Below are positions 26,898 to 34,988 of a DNA stretch of 64,000 nt, in pieces (position 1 is the stretch's first letter; every line of letters begins with the position of its first letter). Location of the stretch: the NCBI RefSeq assembly GCF_005938085.1, contig NZ_SMZK01000001.1, positions 1,302,001 to 1,366,000 on the forward strand, given 5' to 3'. The stretch comes from Haloterrigena sp. H1 (GTDB lineage: Archaea > Halobacteriota > Halobacteria > Halobacteriales > Natrialbaceae). Both the position numbers and the translations under genes were made by a program. The notes beneath the pieces were generated by a model, which did not search any database, was not told the origin of the DNA, and was given only the letters and a program-made list of their open reading frames with translations.

Positions 26898-27380
26898 TCA
26901 GGTGTCGACTAGCTCCTCGAGCAGCGTCTCGAGACTGTAGCTCTGCAAGGCGTCCCGTTCTTCGACCGCCGAGATGACGAACGTCGAGACGGTTCGGTCG
27001 ACGCCCTCGAGTTGTTCGAACTCGGCGATCAGCCGCTCGACCATCTCGCTGTCGCTCAGTCGCGCGACGACGATGAAGTCCGTCTCGCCCATCGTGAAGT
27101 AGACGTTCGTGACGCCCTCGACGGTCAACAGCCGATCCGCGAACTCCTCGTAGGAGCCCTGATAGTCGGCGTGGATCTCGACCAGCACGGTGACGCCGAG
27201 GCCGAGTTCCTCGAGGTCGATGTCGTAGCGGTCGTTTGCGATGATTCCCTCCTCGCGGAGGTTATTGAGTCGGTAGTGGATCGTCGAGACCGGAATGCCG
27301 GTCGCTTCGTGGAGCCGCTCGGGGCTTCCCGTCTCGAGTTCGGCGATGGCCTTGAGCAGGCGCACGTCGCGGTCGTCCAT
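26898..27380 (-). CDS. Lrp/AsnC-family transcriptional regulator
   Basis: A 160-residue regulator. An N-terminal winged helix-turn-helix (MDDRDVRLLKAIAELETGSP, HEATGIPVSTIHYRLNNLRE) is followed by a RAM/ACT-like effector domain (VTVLVEIHADYQGSYEEFAD, VTNVYFTMGETDFIVVARL). Members respond to amino acids or related metabolites and assemble into dimers or octamers. The start at 27380 excludes a basic upstream leader. It reads away from the EamA transporter across a 180-base shared promoter region, so the transporter is a likely target. Confidence 0.9.
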   Translation of the reverse strand: MDDRDVRLLKAIAELETGSPERLHEATGIPVSTIHYRLNNLREEGIIANDRYDIDLEELGLGVTVLVEIHADYQGSYEEFADRLLTVEGVTNVYFTMGETDFIVVARLSDSEMVERLIAEFEQLEGVDRTVSTFVISAVEERDALQSYSLETLLEELVDT

Positions 27381-27560
27381 ACGACAGCGTCGGGCGGCGG
27401 TCGACATGTGTCTTCCGACCGATGTAATTGGAGAAATCTACAAGACAGATCCTGACTGTGGATCCGTCTTCGGATGATATTCGTATGTGTGATTTGTAAT
27501 TCGGGAATTTGCGGCTGGTTGTAGAAGGATCTAAATATCACAGTCAGTTCCGAATCGGGT

Positions 27561-28514
27561 ATGAATACACTCGGATCAGTGCCAGACGGGTACCGCGAGG
27601 CAGTGCTCTTTTCGATCCTTGCGCTCTGCTGGGGAAGTTCGTTCGTCGCGATCGAGATCGGCCTCGAGTACGTGCCGCCACTGCTGTTCGCCGGGCTTCG
27701 CTACGCGCTCGCGGGCGTGATCGTCCTCGGGTACGCGGCTGTCGCGGCCGATCGCACGCGGCCACGCGGGCGGGCGGAGTGGCTGGCCGTCACGGTCGCC
27801 GGCGTCTTTGTCATCGCGCTCTATCACGGGCTGTTGTATCTCGGCGAGCTGTACGTTTCGGGTGCCGTCGCAGCGACCGTCGTCAGCACGGCACCGATCT
27901 TGACGGCAGCGTTCGCTGGCATCGTCCTCCCGTCGGAACGACTCGCACCCGCCGGCGTCGTCGGCTTCGTACTCGGACTCGTCGGCGTGATCGCGATCGT
28001 CCAACCCTCGCCGACTGCGCTCGCGGGTGACGCGACTGTCGGCGCTACCCTCGTGTTCGCTTCGGCGATCGCCTTCGCCCTCGGGAGCGTCCTCGTTCGG
28101 CCGATCGACGCGGCGGCGCTGCCGCTCGAGACGCTCCAGGCCTGGGCGATGCTCGTCGGAGCCGGCGTGTTGTTGGGCTGGGCGCTCTTACGCGGGGAGT
28201 CGGTCGCGGCGGTCGAGGTGACGGCCGCCTCGCTTGCGTCCTTCGGCTACCTGACGGTCGTCTCGGGCGTGTTCGCGTTTCTCCTCTACTTCGACCTGCT
28301 CGAGCGAAGCGGCGCGACGCAGGTCACCCTCGTCAGCTACGCCGAACCGGTCGTCGCAATGGGCGTCAGTTGGCTCGCACTGGGTCACGTCGTCGACTCG
28401 CTGACGCTCGTCGGGCTGGTAACGATCCTCGCCGGCTTCGTCGTCATCAAACGCCGGGCACTCCGGTCGTTGCTCCGCTCGCTCCTCGAGCGCCGGTCGG
28501 CGACGACCTCGTGA
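27561..28514 (+). CDS. EamA-family (DMT superfamily) transporter
   Basis: A 317-residue permease with ten predicted helices in two EamA repeats. Repeat one includes LALCWGSSFVAIEIGLEYVP and VSTAPILTAAFAGIVLPSER. Repeat two includes GYLTVVSGVFAFLLYFDLLE, followed by VTLVSYAEPVVAMGVSWLAL. Such proteins export amino acids or metabolites or import small solutes; the substrate is unknown. A TCTAAATATC box lies about 25-30 bases upstream of the ATG. The divergent Lrp-type gene suggests amino-acid-linked control. Confidence 0.9.
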   Translation: MNTLGSVPDGYREAVLFSILALCWGSSFVAIEIGLEYVPPLLFAGLRYALAGVIVLGYAAVAADRTRPRGRAEWLAVTVAGVFVIALYHGLLYLGELYVSGAVAATVVSTAPILTAAFAGIVLPSERLAPAGVVGFVLGLVGVIAIVQPSPTALAGDATVGATLVFASAIAFALGSVLVRPIDAAALPLETLQAWAMLVGAGVLLGWALLRGESVAAVEVTAASLASFGYLTVVSGVFAFLLYFDLLERSGATQVTLVSYAEPVVAMGVSWLALGHVVDSLTLVGLVTILAGFVVIKRRALRSLLRSLLERRSATTS

Positions 28515-28584
28515 GCGGGTGTTACCGAATATTTGCGATCGGAGAAACGCTTATCAACACAGACGTTGGCCGATTGCATGACCA

Positions 28585-29244
28585 ATGTCTGAGACGATTG
28601 ACACCGACACAGCGGCGCTTACAGCGGTCTGTCACGTGCGCGCACCGTTACTGCTCGAGCCGATCGACGAGCAGATCGAGACGCTCCAAGCTTGTGAGTC
28701 CGAGGGCGCGATCGACGAGTTGCTCCTGCGCAGTTGGCCCCAGGAAGTCGCCCTCTCCGATGAGAGTCCCTATCAGGAAGTCATCGACAACTACGAACGG
28801 TTCGCCCAGTGGGCCGACGAGCGCGGCGTCAGCGTCCGGCCGCCGTTCCGCGAACGATCGACGACCTCGCAGGTGACCGGTAAGACGCGCGAGCGGCTGG
28901 TGACGCCGCTTCTGTGTCTCGAGGTGTACGCCGACGATGAACTGGTCGGCGTCTTCCCCCACACGGATGAGCGAACCGAGGAAACGTATACGACCGACGA
29001 GGCGATCGCCACGCTCAGAACCGGCGAGGTGCCGGAACCGCTCGGCTCGGTCACACGCGAGGACATGCGCGCGTCTGCGACGGATACGTGTCCCGACTGT
29101 GGCGGGACGCTGGTCGACGGCCAGGGACTGTTCGCCTGCAGTGACTGTGGGTGGATCGGAACCGTCACCGAAACCGGACGATACGAGCCACAGCCGGCTG
29201 AACTCACGAACGAACGTGAGCCGTCACCCGTCGCGACCCGGTAG
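28585..29244 (+). CDS. Conserved haloarchaeal protein with C-terminal zinc ribbon
   Basis: A 219-residue protein. The N-terminal half (TAVCHVRAPLLLEPIDEQIE, DELLLRSWPQEVALSDESPY, ERFAQWADERGVSVRPPFRE) is an alpha/beta domain I cannot place. The C-terminus has TCPDCGGTLVDGQGLFACSD-CGW, a four-cysteine zinc ribbon. I recall similar haloarchaeal proteins annotated loosely as HTH-domain or hypothetical. The zinc ribbon points to nucleic-acid or protein binding. It has its own short promoter gap (70 bases) after the transporter. Confidence 0.72.
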   Translation: MSETIDTDTAALTAVCHVRAPLLLEPIDEQIETLQACESEGAIDELLLRSWPQEVALSDESPYQEVIDNYERFAQWADERGVSVRPPFRERSTTSQVTGKTRERLVTPLLCLEVYADDELVGVFPHTDERTEETYTTDEAIATLRTGEVPEPLGSVTREDMRASATDTCPDCGGTLVDGQGLFACSDCGWIGTVTETGRYEPQPAELTNEREPSPVATR

Positions 29245-29271
29245 TCAGCGCGCCAGGACGACCACACGCAA

Positions 29272-30309
29272 TCACTCGCGAGCGAACTCCCCGCCGTACT
29301 CGGCGTCGACCGTCACTGTCGTCTCGGCGCGGTTGACTGTGGCCGTGTTCGCTTCCGTTCCCAGTGAGGACTCGAGTTTCTCTTCGTCGACCAACTCGTC
29401 ACTGCTGTAGCTGACGGTGGCGCGTGCGGTTGCGGTATCGCTATTGGTGACCGAAAGGTTCTGATGGACGCCGTACGCGCCCTCGAACGCACCGAACTCG
29501 AACTGTAACCCATTCTCGTCGCTCGTTTGATCGTCCGAGAGCGTCCCCGACGCGAACGCGTCGTTCTCGGTGTAGAGACAGCAGGCGATACCGCTGTTTT
29601 CGCCGGCACGAAGCAGTTGCTCGAAGTCATCGTCGGCCTCGTGTTTCGGTGTTCGGTCGCCGGCTGCTGTCGCGACTGTTCGCTCGACGGCGGCCGCCGG
29701 GTCGAACGACGAATCGGTCCCGGTGGGATATGAGTATGCGTAGACAGTCTCCGTGATACCGACGATCTCGTCGCTTCCGCTGTCAGCATAGACAGCGTAT
29801 CCGTCGGACTCGGTCTCGAGGGAGTATCCAGCAGCCTCGAGATCAGAGGTGATACCGTCGCGGTCGTACGAACCGACGAGTGCGTACACGCCGTCGGCGT
29901 AGATGAACTGTTCCTCGCCGTTTTCGGTCTTGTTGTTGTCGTTATACGCGTCGAGTCCGGCGGAGTCGGCGAGCTGTCCGAGCCCGAACCAGCTGACGAG
30001 CGCAACGGCTACGGGATTGCCAACGAGTGGGTCCGTCGGCTCCTTACCCGCCTCGGCACCTTGGTCTTCGACCAGGGTAGACATCGTCTGGACGTCGATC
30101 GCTCCGTAGAAGTACTCCGGCTGATCAGTCGTCGGTAGCATCGAGGCGTACGGTGGCAGTTCGTTGCCAGTCGGGTCAGTTGTCCCATCGTCGGAGGGAC
30201 CCGTGTCATCGCCGTTTCCGTTACCATCGGATGACGACGAACAGCCGGCGAGAAGCGCCATTCCGCCAGCGAGCAATCCGAGCGCGTTTCGTCGACGAAT
30301 TTCAGTCAT
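29272..30309 (-). CDS. Tat-exported lipoprotein, unknown
   Basis: A 345-residue exported lipoprotein. The signal is twin-arginine (EIRRRNALGLLAGGMALLAG) ending in a LLAGC lipobox, then a low-complexity Ser/Gly/Asp/Thr linker typical of haloarchaeal lipoproteins. The mature part has tandem alpha/beta segments (EYFYGAIDVQTMSTLVEDQG, GVYALVGSYDRDGITSDLEA, ETVYAYSYPTGTDSSFDPAA, ENSGIACCLYTENDAF). I do not recognise the family. It is convergent with the zinc-ribbon gene. Confidence 0.75.
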   Translation of the reverse strand: MTEIRRRNALGLLAGGMALLAGCSSSSDGNGNGDDTGPSDDGTTDPTGNELPPYASMLPTTDQPEYFYGAIDVQTMSTLVEDQGAEAGKEPTDPLVGNPVAVALVSWFGLGQLADSAGLDAYNDNNKTENGEEQFIYADGVYALVGSYDRDGITSDLEAAGYSLETESDGYAVYADSGSDEIVGITETVYAYSYPTGTDSSFDPAAAVERTVATAAGDRTPKHEADDDFEQLLRAGENSGIACCLYTENDAFASGTLSDDQTSDENGLQFEFGAFEGAYGVHQNLSVTNSDTATARATVSYSSDELVDEEKLESSLGTEANTATVNRAETTVTVDAEYGGEFARE

Positions 30310-30364
30310 CCTGTGGTGATGGTCACTGAAACCGTATTATTGTACTGACTTGCGAGACGTCGTA

Positions 30365-31141
30365 TCACACACTGTCACTGTTCTCGGCCGGCCGTTCGGT
30401 CGCCCGACGGAGAATCCCAAGCAGCGTGTTCGCCTCGCGTTCGGTCAAGTCGGCCCGTCCGAACACCCGACGGAGCATCCGCATCGTCTTGTCGCGCTTC
30501 TCGTCGGGATGGTTGAGTTCCTCGAGCAGCGCACCCCACTGATCGTAAAGCCGGTCGACGGTCGGTTCAGGGGCGCGAACGCACTCGAGGTCGGGCAACT
30601 GTGTCTCGTCGTCGAGGGTTAGCGATCGGAGTTCGTAGAGCGTAATCGTGGCAGCCTGCCCGAGGTTGAGGACGGGATAGTCGGCGTTTGCCGGGATCGA
30701 GCAGATTTCGTCGATCCGGGCGAGTTCCTCGTTCGTCAGGCCGACGCGTTCGCGCCCGAAGACGAGGGCGGTCGGTGCCTCGACAGTCGGCAACCGGTCG
30801 GCGAGGTCTGCGGGCGTCGAGTAGGGAAATCGCATGTGGCTGTTGTCGTCTTCGTTCGTCACCGCCGTACAGCCGATCGTGTGATAGTGTTCTACAAGAT
30901 AATCGAAACTGATCTCGTCGGCGTTCGGGAGGATATCCTCGCGAGCGTGGCCGGCGAAGCCGTAGGCCTCGCCGTCGGGGTCGAGTTCGGGCGGATCGAC
31001 GAGCAAGAGCTCCTCGAAGCCGAAGTTCTTCATCGCGCGGGCGATGGTCCCGACGTTGCCGGGCGACTGTGCGTCGACGACCGCAACTGCCGGCGGCGTT
31101 CGACTTGCAGGTGGGTCGGCTGGTGGCGACTTGTCGGTCAT
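30365..31141 (-). CDS. trmJ: SpoU/TrmH-family RNA methyltransferase (TrmJ-like)
   Basis: A 258-residue SPOUT 2'-O-methyltransferase. The three family motifs are present: VVDAQSPGNVGTIARAMKNF (motif 1), TALVFGRERVGLTNEELA (motif 2) and YPVLNLGQAATITLYELRSL (motif 3), which form the trefoil knot and bind S-adenosylmethionine. The C-terminal extension is as long as in TrmJ, which methylates position 32 of tRNA in archaea; a different RNA position is possible. It ends 55 bases from the lipoprotein gene and begins at the left border of the replication origin, reading away from it. Confidence 0.88.
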   Translation of the reverse strand: MTDKSPPADPPASRTPPAVAVVDAQSPGNVGTIARAMKNFGFEELLLVDPPELDPDGEAYGFAGHAREDILPNADEISFDYLVEHYHTIGCTAVTNEDDNSHMRFPYSTPADLADRLPTVEAPTALVFGRERVGLTNEELARIDEICSIPANADYPVLNLGQAATITLYELRSLTLDDETQLPDLECVRAPEPTVDRLYDQWGALLEELNHPDEKRDKTMRMLRRVFGRADLTEREANTLLGILRRATERPAENSDSV

Positions 31142-31433
31142 TGGCTCGAGGGTGTGACGTGCTCGAGACAGGGCAGTGCTGTCAGGTCGCCGTCCGCTTC
31201 GGTCGCAAACGGCGGTCGTGACCGAAACGCTGTAACCGTCGGATTCATAGCCGGGTTTCAGCGCGGGACTGCCAAAAGAGACGCGTTCACAGTTCGATGG
31301 CGCTGGCGAGGCGGGGGTGAGTCTGTTACTGATTGCGTGGCTGTGTGTCGTTTCGACACCGGTAGTGGGCCAGTAAACGACGGTCGCAGTACTGATCTAC
31401 TGCTCTGTAGTTGACTATCTCTATTCTCGCTTT

Positions 31434-31453
31434 CTCTAGACTATAGTCTAGAG
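31434..31453. repeat. Perfect 20-bp palindrome in the origin
   Basis: CTCTAGACTATAGTCTAGAG is identical on both strands and contains two CTAG sites. It begins the AT-rich part of the origin. It could be a protein-binding site or a cruciform; a transcription terminator for nearby genes is unlikely because both flanking genes read away from it. Confidence 0.75.
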
Positions 31454-31618
31454 GTTCTACTAGATATAGACGTTCGTAATCTAGATACTAGATATTCTAG
31501 AGGGCGGTACGATAGTGACTGCTAGTGAATGAGATAGAGTACATACGTCTATAGAGACGCTACCGAGCAGGTCTGTCTCCAAAAACCGAACGACAGGAAA
31601 GCAGACGGGGGACACTAG
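31436..31618. promoter_or_regulatory. CTAG-dense segment of the origin
   Basis: CTAG occurs at 31436, 31448, 31460, 31481, 31488, 31497, 31522 and 31615: eight sites in 183 bases, seven of them within 90. Elsewhere in the 64 kb I find only scattered single sites, a few dozen in all. CTAG is strongly avoided in haloarchaeal genomes and is the target of a conserved orphan N4-cytosine methyltransferase (shown in Haloferax volcanii), so the cluster is unlikely to be chance. Confidence 0.6.
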
Positions 31619-31693
31619 CGGATGTATTTTCGGCTTGAGAGACGTCAGAACGGGTCGTGACACGGATATTCGGTCGAAGTGCCGAGTGTGAGA

Positions 31694-31721
31694 GGGACAC
31701 ACCCCCCTCGCGTTTGTAACG
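31694..31721 (-). promoter_or_regulatory. Origin recognition box 1 (inverted)
   Basis: Exact reverse complement of the box at 31843-31870 over all 28 bases: it begins GGGACACACCCCCC and ends GCGTTTGTAACG on the plus strand. The G-run half points away from the partner box, so the pair has the TTACAA ends facing inward. Orc1/Cdc6 proteins bind such boxes as the first step of initiation. Confidence 0.88.
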
Positions 31722-31842
31722 CCATCTACGTCTGGGGACCCTGATTTGGAACACACCAGTGTCGCGGATGTAACATTGGTGCAGAATCGGGATTTTACTG
31801 CCGAAATCTGGTGATTCATCTCGACCACCCCCTCCCTCTCGC

Positions 31843-31870
31843 CGTTACAAACGCGAGGGGGGTGTGTCCC
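31843..31870 (+). promoter_or_regulatory. Origin recognition box 2
   Basis: CGTTACAAACGCGA followed by a six-G run and TGTGTCCC. It is the mirror partner of the box at 31694-31721 and lies 149 bases away, start to start. Exact conservation of a 28-base word in both orientations within 200 bases indicates strong selection for Orc1 binding. Confidence 0.88.
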
Positions 31871-32017
31871 CGGTCGCTGATCGGCAAATCGTTTGTTCGA
31901 CTCTCCCTCGAGAGGGTTTGTGGCAGTCTCGAGGGTATTCCGTCTGTGGCTGTCGGGCGGGCTTGTCGGTCCGGAACCCGGGACAACGGGTCGCTGACCG
32001 GGTCGTGCCTCCGAGCC

Positions 32018-32046
32018 TTACACCCGCGACGGGGGTGGGGGTGTCC
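32018..32046 (+). promoter_or_regulatory. Degenerate third origin recognition box
   Basis: TTACACCCGCGACGGGGGTG followed by GGGGTGTCC keeps the TTACA start, the CGCGA core, the G-run and the GTGTCC end, with substitutions and one or two extra bases. It has the same orientation as box 2 and is 156 bases upstream of orc1, so it may serve both replication and autoregulation of orc1. Confidence 0.65.
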
Positions 32047-32201
32047 ATCGCGGCCGGTTAGAAGCGCGAGGCCGGCGTTTCGGGAGATTTTCGGTCAGGC
32101 GGCCACGACCTGCCTGTTGAGTCGCTCTGACGGCGAATTTACACTCGCGATCGATCTCCACAGCTTTATTTCAGTCCAGTTGAAAGGGGCGGAGTAGTGC
32201 A

Positions 32202-33431
32202 ATGTCCGCCAACGACGATCGAGACCCGCTCTTTCGGTACGACGATCCGGTCTTTGCCGACGAGCGCCTGCTCGAGATCACGCACCTGCCCGGCCCGGAT
32301 CGGATCGTCGGGCGCGACGAGCAGATGCAACGGGTTGCGGACGCCCTGAACCCGGCGATCTTCGGGAGCGAGCCCAACCACCTCTTTATTTTCGGCAAGA
32401 CCGGAACCGGCAAGTCACTTATCTCGCGGTCGGTCACCCAACGCGTCATTACGGAAGCCAGACACGACGATGTCACCGTGAAGTACGCCTTCATCGACTG
32501 TGGCGAACAGAACACGGAGGCGTCGATCGTCAAGACGATCGCCCAACTCGTCAACGATCCAGACGAGAGCGGGATCACCGTTCCCGACCGCGGCCTGGGA
32601 ACCGGCGACTACTACAAGCGCCTCTGGCAAGCCGTCGACCACTGTACCGACGTCACCATCGTCATTCTGGACGAGATCGACATGCTCGAGGACGACGAAG
32701 TCCTCCGCAAACTGTCGCGGGCCGGGGAGAATCGCCGGATTTCGGACTCGAGTATCGGCATCATCGGCATCTCGAACAAGATCGATTTCCCCGATCACCT
32801 CTCCGAACGCGTCAAGTCGAGTCTCTCGCGGGACGAACTCGTCTTCTCGCCGTACGATGCGAATCAACTCGTCGAAATTCTCGAGAAACGCCGTGACGCC
32901 TTCCACGACGGCGTGCTCTCCGACGACGTGATTCCGCTAACGGCCGCCCTCGCGGCCCAGGAACACGGTGACGCGCGCAAGGCGATCGACATCCTCCGGA
33001 ACGCCGGCCGGATTGCAAAGAAGCGAAATGAGTCTCAGGTCACGGCCGACCACGTCCGCGACGCCAAAGAGAAGACCGAGGCCGACCGCTTTAACGAACT
33101 CATCGAGGGCTCGCCCCAGCAGGCCAAGGCGATCCTCTACTCGCTGACGCTGCTGACCGAGAACAGCTCGGAAAAGGAGTTCCCGACGAAGATCATCTAC
33201 AACCAGTACAAGGAAGTTGCCCGTCGACTCGACTTCGACGTCCTCTCCGAACGCCGTGTCCAGGAGATCCTGCAAGAACAGAACTTTCTCAACGTCATCC
33301 AGTCCGAACGCGAAGGGCGCGGGCGCGGCCGCGGCGCGCACGCGAAACACCGGCTGCTCGAGAATCCCTCGATCGTCAAGAAAGTCCTCCTGCGGGACTC
33401 GCGGCTGGCCGTCTTGGAAGACGACGAGTAG
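32202..33431 (+). CDS. orc1: Orc1/Cdc6 replication initiator
   Basis: A 409-residue AAA+ initiator that binds origin recognition boxes and loads the MCM helicase. Walker A is GKTGTGKS (residues 65-72) and Walker B is VTIVILDEID (151-160); sensor 1 lies in SSIGIIGISNKIDFPDHLSE and sensor 2 in EHGDARKAIDILRNAG. The C-terminal winged helix (from about 310) carries a basic wing, RGRGRGAHAKHRL, that inserts into DNA. It is the full length of haloarchaeal Orc1 proteins of the oriC1 class. It reads away from the adjacent origin, whose boxes probably also repress or tune its transcription. Confidence 0.96.
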   Translation: MSANDDRDPLFRYDDPVFADERLLEITHLPGPDRIVGRDEQMQRVADALNPAIFGSEPNHLFIFGKTGTGKSLISRSVTQRVITEARHDDVTVKYAFIDCGEQNTEASIVKTIAQLVNDPDESGITVPDRGLGTGDYYKRLWQAVDHCTDVTIVILDEIDMLEDDEVLRKLSRAGENRRISDSSIGIIGISNKIDFPDHLSERVKSSLSRDELVFSPYDANQLVEILEKRRDAFHDGVLSDDVIPLTAALAAQEHGDARKAIDILRNAGRIAKKRNESQVTADHVRDAKEKTEADRFNELIEGSPQQAKAILYSLTLLTENSSEKEFPTKIIYNQYKEVARRLDFDVLSERRVQEILQEQNFLNVIQSEREGRGRGRGAHAKHRLLENPSIVKKVLLRDSRLAVLEDDE

Positions 33432-33534
33432 CGGGCCCGCTGCTGGTTGCGCCTGGGTTTGGTCTGTCGACAATTCTCGTCCCACCTGGAACGGTTACAT
33501 TTTCCAATCAGTCTCCCCAGACGACTACTGGTCC

Positions 33535-33545
33535 TTATATATTGG
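33535..33545 (+). promoter_or_regulatory. TATA box in the orc1-ANL gap
   Basis: TTATATATTGG in an otherwise GC-rich segment; the spacing of about 100 bases to the next start codon (33646) suggests a leader of 70-80 bases. Further AT-rich sequence (33590-33640) offers an alternative closer promoter. Confidence 0.4.
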
Positions 33546-33645
33546 TCACGTGGTGGCAGAAATCACTACTACATGAACAAATGGGTGTTAATTCAGATTG
33601 AGATGATATCTTATAGCACTATAGTCCGATATCAAACTACAACTG

Positions 33646-34854
33646 ATGACGAACTTCGTTACCGAACTCCAATCGTCCGTGATGGCAAACCGGACGGCGG
33701 TCGCACTCGAGCGCGACGGCTCGATGACGTTCTCACAGCTGTGGTCCGCGACGAGCTCGTTTGCGGGTGGGCTCACGAACCGGGACATCACGGCTGGCGA
33801 CCGCGTGGTGATCCACGCGGCGACCCCTCGAGCCGTGCTGATCGCCGTCTACGGGTCGCTTAGAGCCGGTTGCGTCCCCGTTACCCTCCCTCAGTCGTAC
33901 GAAAGCTGGGACGTCAGACACGTCTTGAACGAGACCGAGGCGAAGGCGCTCGTCACCGACTCGAGCCCGATCATGGGCCTGCTCGCGAGCAGCGAGCCGT
34001 TGCGCGTCGCGGTCACTGCCGACAGCGACGCGCGGATGGGGATCGATCTTCCCGACTTCCTCGATAACGGTGGGATGAACGGCTCGAACTCGCGGACCGG
34101 GATCGATGTCGTGCGACGACCGGACGACGCACCGGGACTGATCGCGTACCTCGAGCGGGATACCGACGAGCCGATCGCCGTCGTCTACACCCACGCCACC
34201 CTCCACGCGAGTGCAGACGCCGGGGCAACGATCTGTCGAGACGAAGAGAGTGCCACACTCGAGGCGCACCTCGGCGCGTGTCCACTCTCGAACCCGATCG
34301 AACTGTTGTTCGGCGCGAACGCGACGCTCGTCAGCGGCGGGCGATACCAACCGGTCGCCAGCCCGGGCCCGGACACGATCCGGTCGTTGCTCGTCGCTAC
34401 CGACGTCGATCGAGCGTTCGTCACGCCTGCGCAGTACGAGGACCTGCGAGCGAGCGAGACGAGCATGGCCAGACGCGGACTCGCGATCGTCGACGCGACA
34501 CCCACGACGACCCCCGAACAGGTGGCCGAGACCGACGACGCCGTCCGACTCGTCGGCCGTCCGGAGACCGGAATTACCCACATTCGCACGCACGAGGACA
34601 TCGATGCCGGCTGGCTCGGGCGACCATTGTCGAGCGCTCGAGCGCGAATCGTCAGCGGACCCAGTGGTGGAGAACTCGCCGTCAGCGGGCCCGGTGCGAT
34701 GGACGCCTACTACGAGCGACCGGCGATGACCGACGACGTGACCGTCATCATTGACGGCACACGCTGGCTCAGGACCGGCGTCCCCGCGACCGCCCGCGAG
34801 GGGACGGTCTTTCTCGAGGACGACACCGGTCCCGCCCTCGAGACGGCGACATGA
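33646..34854 (+). CDS. Degenerate AMP-binding (ANL) superfamily protein
   Basis: A 402-residue protein with the N-terminal fold of acyl-CoA/acyl-adenylate synthetases: ALERDGSMTFSQLWSATSSF, RDITAGDRVVIHAATPRAVL, AVYGSLRAGCVPVTLPQSYE. The P-loop signature (normally S-S/G-G-T-T-G-x-P-K) is replaced by VVYTHATLHASADA, and the later adenylate-binding motifs are weak (WLRTGVPA for the usual YxxTGD). The C-terminal lid domain of about 110 residues with its catalytic lysine is absent. It is therefore probably not an active ligase. Its stop codon touches the left end of a family A repeat remnant, consistent with 3' truncation. It sits directly after orc1. It may be a decaying gene or a repurposed binding protein. 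Confidence 0.65.
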   Translation: MTNFVTELQSSVMANRTAVALERDGSMTFSQLWSATSSFAGGLTNRDITAGDRVVIHAATPRAVLIAVYGSLRAGCVPVTLPQSYESWDVRHVLNETEAKALVTDSSPIMGLLASSEPLRVAVTADSDARMGIDLPDFLDNGGMNGSNSRTGIDVVRRPDDAPGLIAYLERDTDEPIAVVYTHATLHASADAGATICRDEESATLEAHLGACPLSNPIELLFGANATLVSGGRYQPVASPGPDTIRSLLVATDVDRAFVTPAQYEDLRASETSMARRGLAIVDATPTTTPEQVAETDDAVRLVGRPETGITHIRTHEDIDAGWLGRPLSSARARIVSGPSGGELAVSGPGAMDAYYERPAMTDDVTVIIDGTRWLRTGVPATAREGTVFLEDDTGPALETAT

Positions 34855-34913
34855 TACTGCCTGACGACCGCACGCATGCGACCGGCGTCGTCGTGACTGC
34901 TGTCCAGTAGTGT
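34854..34913. repeat. Internally deleted family A repeat
   Basis: Begins ATACTGCC like the copy at 38459 and ends TGACTGCTGTCC-AGTA like both full copies. It keeps a GCGACCG-CGTCGT block near the right end but lacks the central 50 bases. Its first base is the last base of the preceding gene's TGA stop codon. Confidence 0.6.
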
Positions 34914-34988
34914 GGTATCCGGCGGAATGGGACGATCATCGTTCGCCGGAACCACGATATCTTTTGGCGTCGCCGCCACAGACCGGAT

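Larger units (their letters stand above)
31142..32201. other. Chromosomal replication origin, oriC1 type
   Basis: A 1060-base gene-free region directly upstream of orc1/cdc6. It contains an exact 28-base inverted repeat (31694-31721 and 31843-31870) with the haloarchaeal origin-recognition-box layout: a TTACAAACGCGA half, a G-run and GTGTGTCCC. A third, degenerate box lies nearer orc1 (32018-32046). An AT-rich segment (31400-31560) is a candidate unwinding element, as is the 121-base spacer between the paired boxes. Linkage of ORBs to orc1 is the established pattern of haloarchaeal origins. Which segment melts first is inference. Confidence 0.9.
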
